In this document: piece after piece, positions 26,826-35,660 of the stretch | How the letters are laid out: each line of letters opens with the position of its first letter | How positions within the stretch are numbered: position 1 is the first letter of the stretch | Assembly: GCF_001907675.1 (NCBI RefSeq) | Contig: NZ_MPNT01000013.1 | Coordinates: 1-64,000 of the forward strand | Direction: 5' to 3' | Length of the DNA stretch: 64,000 bases | From: Mycobacterium paraffinicum | GTDB taxonomy: Bacteria; Actinomycetota; Actinomycetes; Mycobacteriales; Mycobacteriaceae | Translations under genes and position numbers: made by a program | The notes under the pieces: model-generated | Database searches by the model: none | What the model was told of the DNA's origin: nothing | What the model saw: only the letters and a program-made list of their open reading frames with translations

Positions 26826-27311
26826 TCATGACGCGGCCCGCGAGCCGCCGGCTCGTTTGCGCATCCTGGCGGCGAACGCCGCGGCCCGGTCGAGGTCGTG
26901 CTCATTGGGCCGCCCCCGGTTGATCCCGCCGATGAAGCCGAACGGTCCCACCGTGTCGAACCCCCGGCACGAGAACGATCCGATCACCTTGAAGCCCTTC
27001 TGCTCGAGCTTGTCCCGAATCGGCCTGTGGTAGCCCAACAGTGGAATCTCGCGCGCGCCGCTGGTCAAGAACGTGAAGGCCGCGGTGTGGTGGTCGGTGG
27101 CCGGGAGTTGACGGATCAATCTCCGCAGCCGCGCATCGGCCATCATGTAGTAGATGCCGGAGCCGAATCCGACGAGGTCGTAGTCGTGGACGATCTCGGG
27201 TCCGACCGACTCGGGGGTGACGACCTCGGCATCCAGCACCTCCGCCATCCGATCCGCGACCAGGCGCGTGTTGCCGTGCGATCGGGAAGCGCAGACGATC
27301 AGCGACCTCAT
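26826..27311 (-). CDS. Flavodoxin-family protein, 161 aa
   Basis: A flavodoxin-fold FMN protein with the phosphate-binding loop 'CASRSHGNTR' at residues 7-16, 'VGFGSGIYYMMADARL' in the position of the second FMN loop, and 'FLTSGAREIPLLGYH' in the third. It could pass electrons at low potential, for example to nitroreductases, or relate to protoporphyrinogen-oxidase-type flavodoxins. The ATG follows AAGGAGTGGGCC. It lies upstream of the Rv0079-like gene in the same direction, but that gene has its own box. The boxes at 27399-27458 are nearby yet fit the plus strand better. Confidence 0.85.
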   Translation of the reverse strand: MRSLIVCASRSHGNTRLVADRMAEVLDAEVVTPESVGPEIVHDYDLVGFGSGIYYMMADARLRRLIRQLPATDHHTAAFTFLTSGAREIPLLGYHRPIRDKLEQKGFKVIGSFSCRGFDTVGPFGFIGGINRGRPNEHDLDRAAAFAARMRKRAGGSRAAS

Positions 27312-27398
27312 GGCCCACTCCTTTGTGCGAATGTGGCTGAAGACGATTCCATGCTGGGTGGCGACGGGTGACGGGGAAAGGGTGCAAAGGCACCGCGG

Positions 27399-27418
27399 CT
27401 GGGGGCCTTGGTCACTTT
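27399..27418. promoter_or_regulatory. Weaker DosR-type box, distal
   Basis: ctgggggccttggtcacttt matches about 12 of 20 consensus positions. It lies 40 bases from the stronger box at 27439-27458, an arrangement seen at paired DosR sites. The direction is unresolved. Confidence 0.4.
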
Positions 27419-27438
27419 CCGAACGGAGGTCCTTCGCG

Positions 27439-27458
27439 GTCGGGACTTCAGTCCCTAC
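27439..27458 (+). promoter_or_regulatory. Strong DosR-type box upstream of the small ORF and serine protease
   Basis: gtcgggacttcagtccctac matches 16 of 20 consensus positions, the best site in the window. For the plus strand the centre (27448.5) places the TSS near 27491, with -10 TCAAAT (27479-27484). A GTG codon begins at 27492. Confidence 0.75.
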
Positions 27459-27491
27459 CGGCGTGTCCGGCGAACCGGTCAAATAAGTGTT

Positions 27492-27656
27492 GTGACTGTG
27501 ACAGTTCCGAGGACGAAGCGCAATATGGTGCCATCTGTTGTCGGGGCGGAGGTCATCATCCTTGAGTCGCACCCGGCGTGGATTTCGGCGCGGCGATACG
27601 ACGCTGAGCTGCTCGAGTCGATGCGTCGCCATCCGTCGTCGATGGCCCGGCCGTGA
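27492..27656 (+). CDS. Predicted 54-residue ORF, leaderless and coupled to the serine protease
   Basis: The ORF runs from a GTG at the predicted TSS to a TGA that overlaps the protease's GTG (GTGA). The product starts 'MTVTVPRTKRNMVPSVVG' and continues 'VIILESHPAWISARRYDAELLES'. I do not recognise it. An internal ATG at 27525 would give 43 residues. Support comes from the box spacing and the stop-start overlap, not from homology. Confidence 0.4.
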   Translation: MTVTVPRTKRNMVPSVVGAEVIILESHPAWISARRYDAELLESMRRHPSSMARP

Positions 27657-29044
27657 CCTGGCTGATGGCGCAGGCCCGCGGGATGGCGGCGTTGTTGGCG
27701 GCCGCGCTCCTGCTGGCCGGTGCGCCGGGCGTGGCGACCGCCGAAACCGGGCGGCCACAGGCCAAGCCGGAGGAACGTGCGGCGGCCCTGATCCGGCCGT
27801 CCATCATGTATCTCGCCGGCGAGGGTTACGGTTTGGTCCGGTTGCCCAGCGGTGAGATCCTGTCGCAATTCGGGCGGGGATCCAGCATGCCGTTCCTGGC
27901 GACGTGGAACTGCACGGCCTTCGTCGTCAACCCCGACGGCTGGGTGGCGACGGCAGGTCACTGCGTAGACCCGGCGAGCGCCACCGAACTGATCCTCAAG
28001 CGGGCCGTCGAGGAGTATCGCACCGATTTTCCGGACGCCCCCGAGTCCAAAGATCCCGCAACTACTTTGGAGTGGCTGCAGAAGAACGCGCGGGTGGAAG
28101 GGGACGCCGTCGGCCAGGGCCCCCACGTCGGTATCGCGCTGATGTCCGGCACGGGAACCAAACTCGCGGACAAGGTCGTCGCCAACGTCGTCGAATTCCG
28201 GCCCCTCGGAAAGGGCGACGCCGCCCTTCTCAAGGTGGCCAAGCACAACCTTCCGTCGTCCGAGCTCGCCTCCGACGCCGAGGTCACCATCGGTACGCCC
28301 GTCCTGGCGGTCGGCTTCGCCGAGAGCACCCAAAGCATCACCGGCGCCTCGCTCGACCCCACCTACAAGAGCGGCAAGGTCAGCAAGAAGTCCGTCTCGG
28401 GGACGAATCCCGCGTACGAGATCGACGCCGCGATGACCGAAGGAATGAGCGGCGGCCCGACAATCGGATTGAACGGCAAGGTGATCGGCGTGAACAGCTT
28501 CGCGCCCGCCGGCGAGACGCAGCCCTTCAACTTCATCGGCCCGGCCGACGGTCTGGCCGCCATCCTGGCCGGAAAGGGCGTCAAGCCGACGCTCGGACCC
28601 GCCGACCAGTTCTATCGCAAGGGGCTGAACGCCTTTTACGCCGGTCACTACACCGACGCGATCGGCGAGTTCGACCAGACCCTGGCCATGTCACCCGGCT
28701 ACCCGGGTCTCGAAGACCTCAAGACAACCGCGGTCAACCTGCGCCAGCAGTATGGCGACTCCTCGTCGCTGAGCGGGCAGAATCTGTTGTGGTACATCGT
28801 CATCAGCGTTGCGTCGGTCATCGGCGTGGCCGCCGCAGTGGCCGTGCTCGGCCGTAGGAGACGCCGACCGCCGACCCCCGACGTGCAACCGCTGCGCCTG
28901 ATGCCCCGGCACGAGGAGGCCGACGAACCGCACTTCTGCGCGCATTGCGGGGCCGAGCATCATCCGACCGAACGGTTCTGCCCCAACTGCGGCAAGCACA
29001 TCGATCTTCCCGCGGCGACGCGCGGAACCGGACTCATGTCTTGA
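27653..29044 (+). CDS. Secreted, membrane-anchored trypsin-like protease with cytosolic zinc ribbon
   Basis: In the 463-residue protein an N-terminal signal peptide (cleavage after 'GVATA', near 29) precedes a trypsin-fold domain with the triad in 'VATAGHCVD' (H), 'GDAALLKV' (D) and 'TEGMSGGPT' (S). A TPR-like pair follows ('GLNAFYAGHYTDAIGEFDQTL'), then one membrane helix near 380-400, a basic RRRRR stop-transfer, and a C-terminal zinc ribbon (CAHC...CPNC). The protease should face the cell wall and the ribbon the cytosol. The GTG start overlaps the preceding ORF; ATGs at 27665 and 27683 are possible. The DosR-type box at 27439 suggests dormancy induction. Confidence 0.88.
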   Translation: MTWLMAQARGMAALLAAALLLAGAPGVATAETGRPQAKPEERAAALIRPSIMYLAGEGYGLVRLPSGEILSQFGRGSSMPFLATWNCTAFVVNPDGWVATAGHCVDPASATELILKRAVEEYRTDFPDAPESKDPATTLEWLQKNARVEGDAVGQGPHVGIALMSGTGTKLADKVVANVVEFRPLGKGDAALLKVAKHNLPSSELASDAEVTIGTPVLAVGFAESTQSITGASLDPTYKSGKVSKKSVSGTNPAYEIDAAMTEGMSGGPTIGLNGKVIGVNSFAPAGETQPFNFIGPADGLAAILAGKGVKPTLGPADQFYRKGLNAFYAGHYTDAIGEFDQTLAMSPGYPGLEDLKTTAVNLRQQYGDSSSLSGQNLLWYIVISVASVIGVAAAVAVLGRRRRRPPTPDVQPLRLMPRHEEADEPHFCAHCGAEHHPTERFCPNCGKHIDLPAATRGTGLMS

Positions 29045-29055
29045 CCGATGGGGCG

Positions 29056-29460
29056 ATGAACGCGGGACTGTCAACCAAATTGGTGGCCCGGTTCGACGAC
29101 GCGGTGGCCCGCACCCGGGAAGCCTTTGCGCGGCAAGGCTTCAGCGTCCTGACCGAAATCGACTTGAGAGCGAGGCTGCAAGCGCAGCTCGGCGTGGAGC
29201 TGGAGGATTACCTCATCCTGGGTGCGTGCAATCCGGCGCTGGCATACCGGGCGATCAACGTGGATCGGGAGATCGGGCTGCTGCTGCCGTGCAACCTGCT
29301 GGTGCGCGCCGACCCGGGTGACGCGGGCGGCGTCCTCGTCGAGGCGATGGATCCCGGCATCCTGGTCGACGTGACCGGGGAGCCGGCCCTCATCACGATC
29401 GCCGCCGAGGTCACCGACAACCTGCGTGCTGCGATCGCGTCGTTGACCGAAAGCGATTGA
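29056..29460 (+). CDS. DUF302-domain protein, 134 aa
   Basis: A compact DUF302 protein with the family core 'FDDAVARTREAFARQGFSVLTEIDL', 'YLILGACNPALAYRA' and 'IGLLLPCNLLVR'. The conserved cysteine in GACNP suggests metal or redox binding, but the function is unknown; such proteins often accompany stress and sulfur genes. The ATG at 29056 is used; a TTG at 29041 overlapping the protease stop (TTGA) is also in frame and would give coupling. Its last 50 bases overlap the convergent hydrogenase protease gene. Confidence 0.85.
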   Translation: MNAGLSTKLVARFDDAVARTREAFARQGFSVLTEIDLRARLQAQLGVELEDYLILGACNPALAYRAINVDREIGLLLPCNLLVRADPGDAGGVLVEAMDPGILVDVTGEPALITIAAEVTDNLRAAIASLTESD

Positions 29461-29911
29461 TCTCGGCGGCCACCATACCGACCAGCACCGGCACCGCCCG
29501 GGCGACGCGAGGGGTCAGCCCGGCGCCCGGGCCGGTGTCCGCCGCCTCGACGGCGAGGACCACGGTCGCCCCGGGTACCCGTTCCAGCGCTCCAGCCAGG
29601 GCATGGGTGCGGCCTATGTCGATTCGGTGCGAGCTCAAGCCCTCGGGCTGGGTGGGCACGCCGTCCACGTCATAGCGGTGGATGCGGCCCGGGTCCGCCG
29701 GGTCGGCGATCGCCGCGTCGACGACGACCGCCAACCCCGCCCCCGTCCACGCCTCGATGAGCCCCATCGGCTCGGCGATCCCCGTTCGCACAACGACCTT
29801 CGGCCACGCGAGCTCGCGCAATGCGTCGGCCACGGCGACACCGACACCGTCGTCGCGCCGATATCCGTTGCCGAGCCCGATTACGGCAACCCGACCGTCA
29901 TCCCCGATCAT
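29411..29911 (-). CDS. [NiFe]-hydrogenase maturation endopeptidase (HyaD/HycI-type)
   Basis: A 166-residue protease that trims the large-subunit C-terminus after nickel insertion. It begins 'VAVIGLGNGYRRDDGVGV', the family's G-x-G-N-x-x-x-x-D-D motif whose aspartate/glutamate ligates nickel, and has the second site 'VDAAIADPADPG'. The histidine of the third site is likely in 'SSHRIDIG' (near residue 93). The ATG overlaps the stop of the large-subunit gene (ATGA), so it is the last gene of the hydrogenase operon and should serve that enzyme. The 3' end overlaps the DUF302 gene by 50 bases. Confidence 0.92.
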   Translation of the reverse strand: MIGDDGRVAVIGLGNGYRRDDGVGVAVADALRELAWPKVVVRTGIAEPMGLIEAWTGAGLAVVVDAAIADPADPGRIHRYDVDGVPTQPEGLSSHRIDIGRTHALAGALERVPGATVVLAVEAADTGPGAGLTPRVARAVPVLVGMVAAEINRFRSTTRSQHAGCR

Positions 29912-31200
29912 GATCGCTCCATCGTCAGCTTCAAGAAGTGCGCCGAGCACGAGATGCAGGGGTCGTAGCTGCGGATCAGCTGCTCGCACAGCTCGGTCAG
30001 CGCGGCGTCGTCGAGCGTGAGGTTACCCGCGACCAGGCGGGCCAGGTCGGCTTCGATGGCCCCCTGGTTCTGCGACGTCGGCGGGATCATCGTCGCCGCC
30101 GACACCAGCCCGTCCTCCTCGATCCGGTAGCGGTGGTACAGCAGGCCGCGGGGCGCCTCGCTGACCCCGTGGCCGACACCGGCCCGCGCCGGGACGTCAA
30201 CGAACGGCCGCGACGGGCGCCGGTATTCGGCGATGATGCGCAGCGCCTCCTCGATCGCGTAGACCACTTCGACGGCGCGGACGACGATGCTGCGGAACGG
30301 GTTCCGGCATTCGCCCGACAAGCCGGCCTTCGCGGCCGCTTGCGCGGCGACCGGCGACAGCGCCGCCGCGTTCAGCGAGTACCGGGCCAGCGGGCCGGTC
30401 AGGTAACCGCGGCCGTCGAGGGTCGCATGCAGGGCGGTGGAGTGCGGCAGCTGCGATTCGGCGACGTGGTCGGTGAAGTCGGCCACCGCGAAGGCCGGAC
30501 CGGCGCTGCGCGCGATGACGCCGTCCTCGATCGGGTAGGCGTCCGGCGCGGTGAGGGCCAGGAACTCGTGGTCCAGCTCGAGGTCGGGGAACTCGAATCC
30601 CGACACCCACTCGACCGTCGCCACCGCGTCGTCCAGCGCGCGACGCAACTGTTCTTCGACCGGACGGAAGTCCGATCGCGTTGGAACCGAATAGAATCCG
30701 CCGAGGCGCACGTTCACCGGATGTATCGCCCGGCCCCCAACGAATTCCATCAGCCGGTTGCCCGCCTTCTTCAGCGAGAGCCCCCGCTCGACGATCTCCC
30801 GATGGTCGCGGGCCATGCCGACGATGTCGTCGTAGCCGAGGAAGTCCGGCGCGTGCAGCAGGTAGATGTGCAGCGCGTGGCTGTTGATCCACTCGCCGCA
30901 GTACAGCAGCCGCCGCAACGCGACGAGCTCCTCGTCCACCCGAACCCCACAGGCATCCTCGATCGCGTTGCAGGCGCTGACCTGATAGGCGACCGGGCAG
31001 ATGCCGCAGACGCGGGCCGTCAGGTCGGGCGGCTCCGTGTGGGCGCGCCCGCGCAGGAACGCCTCGAAGAACCGGGGCGGCTCGTAGATGTTGAGCTGCA
31101 CGCTGTGCAGCACACCGTCTCGCAGCGTGACGTGCAGCGCGCCTTCGCCTTCCACGCGGGTCAGCGCTCCGACGCTCAGCGTGCGCTCGGACGGGTTCAC
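29908..31200 (-). CDS. hyhL: [NiFe]-hydrogenase large subunit, group 3b type
   Basis: A 430-residue catalytic subunit holding the NiFe(CN)2CO site. Both cysteine pairs are present: '[11 protein letters not shown]' near residue 60 and '[11 protein letters not shown]' at the C-terminus, followed by a short tail for the maturation protease to remove. Sequence and four-gene order match the cytosolic NAD(P)-linked group 3b enzymes, such as M. smegmatis Hyh, which is hypoxia- and DosR-induced there. It would evolve H2 from NAD(P)H. The GTG start overlaps the small-subunit stop (GTGA). Confidence 0.93.
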   Translation of the reverse strand: MNPSERTLSVGALTRVEGEGALHVTLRDGVLHSVQLNIYEPPRFFEAFLRGRAHTEPPDLTARVCGICPVAYQVSACNAIEDACGVRVDEELVALRRLLYCGEWINSHALHIYLLHAPDFLGYDDIVGMARDHREIVERGLSLKKAGNRLMEFVGGRAIHPVNVRLGGFYSVPTRSDFRPVEEQLRRALDDAVATVEWVSGFEFPDLELDHEFLALTAPDAYPIEDGVIARSAGPAFAVADFTDHVAESQLPHSTALHATLDGRGYLTGPLARYSLNAAALSPVAAQAAAKAGLSGECRNPFRSIVVRAVEVVYAIEEALRIIAEYRRPSRPFVDVPARAGVGHGVSEAPRGLLYHRYRIEEDGLVSAATMIPPTSQNQGAIEADLARLVAGNLTLDDAALTELCEQLIRSYDPCISCSAHFLKLTMERS

Positions 31201-31955
31201 GGCTTGCTCCGTTCGGCGGCGAACGTGGCGACGTTGAACGTCGAGAACACCCTGTCGACGCCGCCCTCGGACATGCCGTCGCGGCGCAGCAGCGGGATCA
31301 GCGTCGCGGTTCGCGGCGCCGCGGACGGCCCGAAGCAGCCGTAGCAACCGCGATGATGGCTCGGGCACAACGCCCCACAGCCGGCGTGGGTGACCGGTCC
31401 CAGGCAGGGAATCCCCTCGGACACAACGACACACGTCACCCCGCGGAGTTTGCACTCGGTGCACACCGTCTTGGCCGGCAGTCGCGGCTTGCGCCCGATC
31501 AGCAGGGCCGCCAGGGTGTCGAGCAATTGGCCCCGGTCGATCGGGCAGCCCGGCAACTGGTAGTCGACCTCGACATGTGCCGACGCCGGCGTGGACGTCG
31601 CCAGCGTGTCGATGTATTCCGGATGGGCGTAGACGACGGAGGTGAACTCGGTGACGTCGGCGAAGTTACGCAGCGCCTGCACGCCCCCGGCCGTGGCGCA
31701 CGCCCCGATGGTGACGAGCACCTTCGATTGCTGCCGGATTTCGCCGATGCGCTGCTCGTCGTGCCGGGTGGTGATCGAGCCCTCGACCAGCGACACGTCG
31801 TAGGGGCCGTCGACCGTCGCACTGGAGGCCTCGGCGAAGTTGGCGATCTGCACCTGGTCGGCGAGGGTGAGCAGTTCGTCCTCGCAATCGAGCAGTGTCA
31901 GTTGACATCCGTCGCAGGAGGCGAACTTCCACACGGCCAGAGTGGGTCGGCCCAT
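31197..31955 (-). CDS. hyhS: [NiFe]-hydrogenase small subunit, group 3b type
   Basis: A 252-residue electron-transfer subunit. The proximal [4Fe4S] ligands begin in '[15 protein letters not shown]' (near residue 13) and continue with 'GACATAGG' and 'LPGCPID'. Further cysteines ('CTEC', '[18 protein letters not shown]') would bind additional clusters. No Tat signal is present, which fits a soluble group 3 enzyme. Its ATG shares a base with the diaphorase stop (TGATG), and its stop overlaps the large-subunit GTG. Confidence 0.93.
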   Translation of the reverse strand: MGRPTLAVWKFASCDGCQLTLLDCEDELLTLADQVQIANFAEASSATVDGPYDVSLVEGSITTRHDEQRIGEIRQQSKVLVTIGACATAGGVQALRNFADVTEFTSVVYAHPEYIDTLATSTPASAHVEVDYQLPGCPIDRGQLLDTLAALLIGRKPRLPAKTVCTECKLRGVTCVVVSEGIPCLGPVTHAGCGALCPSHHRGCYGCFGPSAAPRTATLIPLLRRDGMSEGGVDRVFSTFNVATFAAERSKP

Positions 31956-32809
31956 CACAGCTCCTTCACCCTTAGCAGGGGACCCGCGACGTCGTAGCCG
32001 ACGACCGGGCCGTCGCGGCACAGCAGCAGCGGCCCGAGCTGACAGTGCCCGCACAATCCCGCACCGCACTGCATGTTGCGCTCCAGCGAGACTCGGATAT
32101 CTTTGGCCGCAACGCCTTTCGCGAGCAGGGCCTCCGCCCCGAACCGCAGCATCGGCTCGGGTCCACACAGGAAGGCGGTGGTCCGATCGGGTTCCAGGGC
32201 GAGCCGCGCCAGCGGCTCGGTGACCAGGCCGACCTCGCCGTCCCAGCCCGGGGTCTTGGCGTCGACGATCAAATGCAGTTCGATTTGGGGATCCTGCGCC
32301 CACTTTTCGAGCTGAGCGGCGAAGACGAAGTCGGCCTGCGACCGGGCGCCCACGACGAGCGTCACCTTGCCGTAGCGTGACCGCTCGGCCAGCGCCCCGA
32401 GTATCGCCGGGCGCAACGGGCACAGACCGACGCCGCCGGCGACCAGCACCAAATCGCGGCCGACGGCCTCGGAGAGCCCCCACGTGGTGCCGAACGGGCC
32501 CCGCACACCGATGACGGTTCCCGGCTGCGCGTCGTGCAGGGCGCGACTGACCGCGCCGACCGCGCGGATCGTGTGCGTGATGGATCCGTCGGTGACGGTC
32601 GGATCGCCGCTGATCGAAATCGCGGCCTCGCCGACGCCGAAAGCGTAGAGCATCATGAACTCGCCCGGTTGCGGTGCGCGCAACACCTCGCCGAGCGGTT
32701 CCAGGCACAGGGTGGCCGAGTCCGGGCTTTCCACGACGCGGCTGCGCACCCGATACGGGTTCGGCGCCATCACCGATGAGGGCGCGGCGACGGCCGCCGC
32801 GTCAGTCAT
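31955..32809 (-). CDS. hyhG: Hydrogenase FAD/NAD(P)-binding diaphorase subunit
   Basis: A 284-residue ferredoxin-NADP reductase-like subunit: FAD domain (about 15-110, '[18 protein letters not shown]'), NAD(P) domain (about 115-225, '[15 protein letters not shown]'), and a C-terminal cysteine cluster '[17 protein letters not shown]' for a [2Fe2S] centre. This is the gamma subunit of sulfhydrogenase-type complexes and connects NAD(P)H with the iron-sulfur chain. The start overlaps the beta-subunit stop by eight bases. Confidence 0.92.
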   Translation of the reverse strand: MTDAAAVAAPSSVMAPNPYRVRSRVVESPDSATLCLEPLGEVLRAPQPGEFMMLYAFGVGEAAISISGDPTVTDGSITHTIRAVGAVSRALHDAQPGTVIGVRGPFGTTWGLSEAVGRDLVLVAGGVGLCPLRPAILGALAERSRYGKVTLVVGARSQADFVFAAQLEKWAQDPQIELHLIVDAKTPGWDGEVGLVTEPLARLALEPDRTTAFLCGPEPMLRFGAEALLAKGVAAKDIRVSLERNMQCGAGLCGHCQLGPLLLCRDGPVVGYDVAGPLLRVKEL

Positions 32810-33926
32810 CGCGGGCCATCTTGTTCATCTCCTCGGTGATGTCAATGCCGGTGGGGCACCAGGCGATACACCGCCCGCAGCCGACGCACCCGGACATGTC
32901 GAACTGGTCGTGCCAGGTGCCGAGTTTGTGCGTGAGCCAATGCCGGTACCGCGAGGCCCCGGACTGGCGGACGCTGCCGCCGCCGTGGATGTAGGTGAAA
33001 TCGGGCTCGAAGCACGAGGCCCAGTGCAGCCAGCGCTCCGCGTGCTCACCGGTCAGATCGCTGACGTCCTCGGTGCTGGTGCAAAAGCAGGTCGGGCACA
33101 CCATGGTGCAGTTGCCACACGTCAGGCAGCGGCTCGCGACCTCGTCCCACTGCGGCGATTCGCGCGAACGGACCAGCAGATCACGCAGATTCACCTCGGG
33201 CATCTGGCGGCCCATGCGCTGCGACGCGGCCTGCACCGCGGCGCGCGCGGAATCGACCTCCGCGTCGTCGGCGGTCCGATGCGGCAGGGCCGCGAGGATG
33301 GCGGCACCCTCCGGGGTGCCCACCTCGACGACGTAGGTCACGTCGTCACCGTCGAGTCGCTCGGTCAGCGCCAGGTCGTAACCCGGACCGGCCGCGGGGC
33401 CGGTGCCCATCGAGGCGCAAAAGCACAGGCCCCCGGGCTCGGTGCAGTTGACCGCGATCACGAAGATCTGCCGATGCCGGCGCACGAAGGACCCGTCGGG
33501 AAACTCCCCCCGGCCCAGAACCCGATCGAGCGTCGCGATCGCCGCCAGGTCACACCCGCGCACGCCGAGGAACGCATATCGCGGAATCTCCTCTTCCGCT
33601 TCGCCATCGTTGAAACCGTCCCGGGTGCCGCCCCACAGCCGGCGCCGTGCCGGGTGCAGAAACTGCTTCCAGGACTGCGGCCCGGCCGAGTGCCCGAATG
33701 CGGCGTCGTCGTCGCGGCGGCGCACCCGATAGTGCCCGGGATCCACCTCCACGCCCCACCCCCGCGGTAGGTCCGCGGCCGACTGCAGTTGATCGAGGAC
33801 GATCGCGTTGTCGCGCAACGTCGGACCGATCACGCGGTATCCGCGCTCGATCAGGATCTCGACGAGGCGGTGCAGCCCGGCGGTGCCGAACGAAGCGGCG
33901 CCGGAAGCCTCGCCGTGTCCGCTCAT
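32802..33926 (-). CDS. hyhB: Hydrogenase iron-sulfur subunit (beta)
   Basis: A 374-residue beta subunit with two [4Fe4S] ferredoxin-like motifs in the C-terminal half, 'CLTCGNCTMVCPTCFC' and 'CVGCGRCIAWCPTG'. A long N-terminal domain contains 'GVRGCDLAAIATLD' and 'NCTEPGGLCFCASM', typical of group 3b beta subunits and of CoB-CoM HdrA/FrhB-like electron carriers. ATG 33926 follows GAAGAAGATGGGCCG. It is the first hydrogenase gene, 59 bases behind the Rv1733c-like gene. I see no separate DosR box directly upstream, so transcription may come from the box at 35661-35680. Confidence 0.9.
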   Translation of the reverse strand: MSGHGEASGAASFGTAGLHRLVEILIERGYRVIGPTLRDNAIVLDQLQSAADLPRGWGVEVDPGHYRVRRRDDDAAFGHSAGPQSWKQFLHPARRRLWGGTRDGFNDGEAEEEIPRYAFLGVRGCDLAAIATLDRVLGRGEFPDGSFVRRHRQIFVIAVNCTEPGGLCFCASMGTGPAAGPGYDLALTERLDGDDVTYVVEVGTPEGAAILAALPHRTADDAEVDSARAAVQAASQRMGRQMPEVNLRDLLVRSRESPQWDEVASRCLTCGNCTMVCPTCFCTSTEDVSDLTGEHAERWLHWASCFEPDFTYIHGGGSVRQSGASRYRHWLTHKLGTWHDQFDMSGCVGCGRCIAWCPTGIDITEEMNKMARDD

Positions 33927-33985
33927 CGGCCCATCTTCTTCCAGTTCGACTGTGCTGTATAGGGGTTTGACAATGGAGGCACCGG

Positions 33986-34546
33986 CTACGAGGCCTCGGC
34001 GAGGAGCTTGATCTCGCGTTCCCACAGTGCGTCACGGGCCCGATCCAGCCGGGCGCGGACGACGGCGACAAGCACCGCCATCGCGACGGCCACCGCCAGT
34101 GCGGTCACCGCCGTGACGCCGACCGCCTCGGCCGCGGCGAGCCAGGTGGGCGTGGGCGGCATCACCGGATTGCCATCGGAGTCCACCCAGATTTCCACGG
34201 TCCCGTCCACCTTGGCCTGCTCGTTGACCGCCAGCGGTCCGGCGCGCTCCCCGTTCGGCCCCGCCCACTTCGCCTGCACCACAGTCACACCCAGATCCTC
34301 AACCAGGGCGTCGGTCACGGTTGCCGGCACGTGGTGCCGGTCGTGGGCCTCCTGGGTGTACGCCCGATCCCGCGCGCCATAGGTCACCGCGCCGGCCACG
34401 CCGGCGAGGGGGACGGCGAGCAGGGACACCGCGAACGCGACCAGGACGACCAACGCCTCGATGCGGTCCGAGCGGCGGAGCAACGGGTTACGGCCGAAAA
34501 CGCGGGCCATCCGCCAGCGGCGTGGATTGAAGGTGAACGTGTCCAT
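33986..34546 (-). CDS. Two-helix membrane protein, Rv1733c-like
   Basis: A 186-residue inner-membrane protein with two hydrophobic helices (about 30-52 and 133-160) flanking an extracytoplasmic loop of about 80 residues. The N-terminal 'ARVFGRNPLLRRSDRIEALVVL' and the loop 'GTVEIWVDSDGNPV' match M. tuberculosis Rv1733c, a DosR-regulon antigen of unknown function. ATG 34546 follows AGAGGACACC. It sits between the Rv3131-like gene (32 bases) and the hydrogenase operon (59 bases), in the same direction. Confidence 0.88.
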   Translation of the reverse strand: MDTFTFNPRRWRMARVFGRNPLLRRSDRIEALVVLVAFAVSLLAVPLAGVAGAVTYGARDRAYTQEAHDRHHVPATVTDALVEDLGVTVVQAKWAGPNGERAGPLAVNEQAKVDGTVEIWVDSDGNPVMPPTPTWLAAAEAVGVTAVTALAVAVAMAVLVAVVRARLDRARDALWEREIKLLAEAS

Positions 34547-34578
34547 GGTGTCCTCTGCGCCGCAACGGTTTTGCCGAT

Positions 34579-35577
34579 TCAGAGAGCGACCCGATGCTCG
34601 TGATCGGCCACCCACTCGACGAAGTCGCCCAGCTCGCGGCGCGGCGTCGCCGGCAACGGGTCCGCGTTGATCGGCGCCCAGCCCACGCGTAGCAGCATCT
34701 GGGGATAGTCGCCGTCGCCGAAGATGTCGGATTGGACCGACGCACGCGTTCCGGGGGTCTCCAACGGTTCGGTGACCGGGCAACTCACCAACCCCAGTGA
34801 CGTCGCGGTCAGCAGCACGACGCTGGTCGCCTCACCGGCGCGCAGCTGTGCCAGCCGGTCGTCGTTGCGGGTGCCCAGCGCCAGCACCACGGCGTTGTCG
34901 TCGGCCGGGGAGGCGTCCGGCGGCATCGGCAACACCGGGCCGGCGAAGAAGCGACCCGGAATCTTGGCGGCTGGATCCGGCACGGGCGTGTTGCGGGCCG
35001 GCACGCCGGCCACCGACGCGTAGCGGCCACTCCACGCCGTCAACTCGGCCAGATAGTCCTGGTTCAGATGATCCTGGACGGACTGAGCGACGATCTTCCG
35101 CAGATTGTCGAGGCCTTCGACCTGGCACAGCGTCACCCCGTTGCGCGCCGCCCGCGCCGCCATCAGGGCGACGTCACCTACCGGCACCGGCCACGAGCTG
35201 TAGTTGCGCCGGTCGGTTCGCCGCCGCGGGATGGCCGCGGCCAGCGCGATGTCGACGGAGTCGGCGCGATGCGGCGAAAGTTCAATCGCGGCAAGGTGAG
35301 TCGGGTCGGCGGGATTCGGGAAGCGGGTCACCTTGGAAAGCCACCCGACGGCCGCCAGCGCGACGACGCAGTGATGCAGCGCCGCACCGCAACTCAACAT
35401 CAGGTCCCGGCCGTCCGGGTCGATGTTGGGCAGTTGCCGGCTGTCATCGGAGTAGAGGTGCAGGCTCGCCGCGTCCACCCGCCACCGCCAGGGCTGGGAG
35501 TTGTGCACCGAGGGCGCCCGAGATGCCAGGCTCAGGACCGTTCGGACCGTGCCGGCATCCGGAAAGCGGGTGTTCAT
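34579..35577 (-). CDS. Rv3131-type nitroreductase-fold protein
   Basis: A 332-residue Acg-family protein that aligns end to end with M. tuberculosis Rv3131: start 'MNTRFPDAGTVRTVLSLA', hallmark '[13 protein letters not shown]', 'AIPRRRTDRRNYS', and the near-identical tail 'MLLRVGWAPINADPLPATPRREL'. Rv3131 is a strong DosR target; FMN binding is likely, the reaction unproven. It is more distant from the two Acg copies at 14971 and 21486. The ATG follows GAAGGGGAACGACCC. It appears to be the first gene of Rv3131-Rv1733c-hydrogenase. Confidence 0.92.
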   Translation of the reverse strand: MNTRFPDAGTVRTVLSLASRAPSVHNSQPWRWRVDAASLHLYSDDSRQLPNIDPDGRDLMLSCGAALHHCVVALAAVGWLSKVTRFPNPADPTHLAAIELSPHRADSVDIALAAAIPRRRTDRRNYSSWPVPVGDVALMAARAARNGVTLCQVEGLDNLRKIVAQSVQDHLNQDYLAELTAWSGRYASVAGVPARNTPVPDPAAKIPGRFFAGPVLPMPPDASPADDNAVVLALGTRNDDRLAQLRAGEATSVVLLTATSLGLVSCPVTEPLETPGTRASVQSDIFGDGDYPQMLLRVGWAPINADPLPATPRRELGDFVEWVADHEHRVAL

Positions 35578-35660
35578 GGGTCGTTCCCCTTCGGTATCGC
35601 GTCTTCTTATCTACGATTGCGGGTCGCCGCCCGTCAGACGAGGGCACGACGGCTCTAGCG

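Noticed and set aside
27653..27682. Later ATG starts (27665, 27683) for the serine protease
   Set aside because: Both would shorten the signal peptide's N-region. The GTG with stop-start overlap is preferred, though not proven.
33927..33985. A separate DosR box directly before the hydrogenase genes
   Set aside because: The 59-base gap contains no GGGAC/GTCCC-type palindrome.
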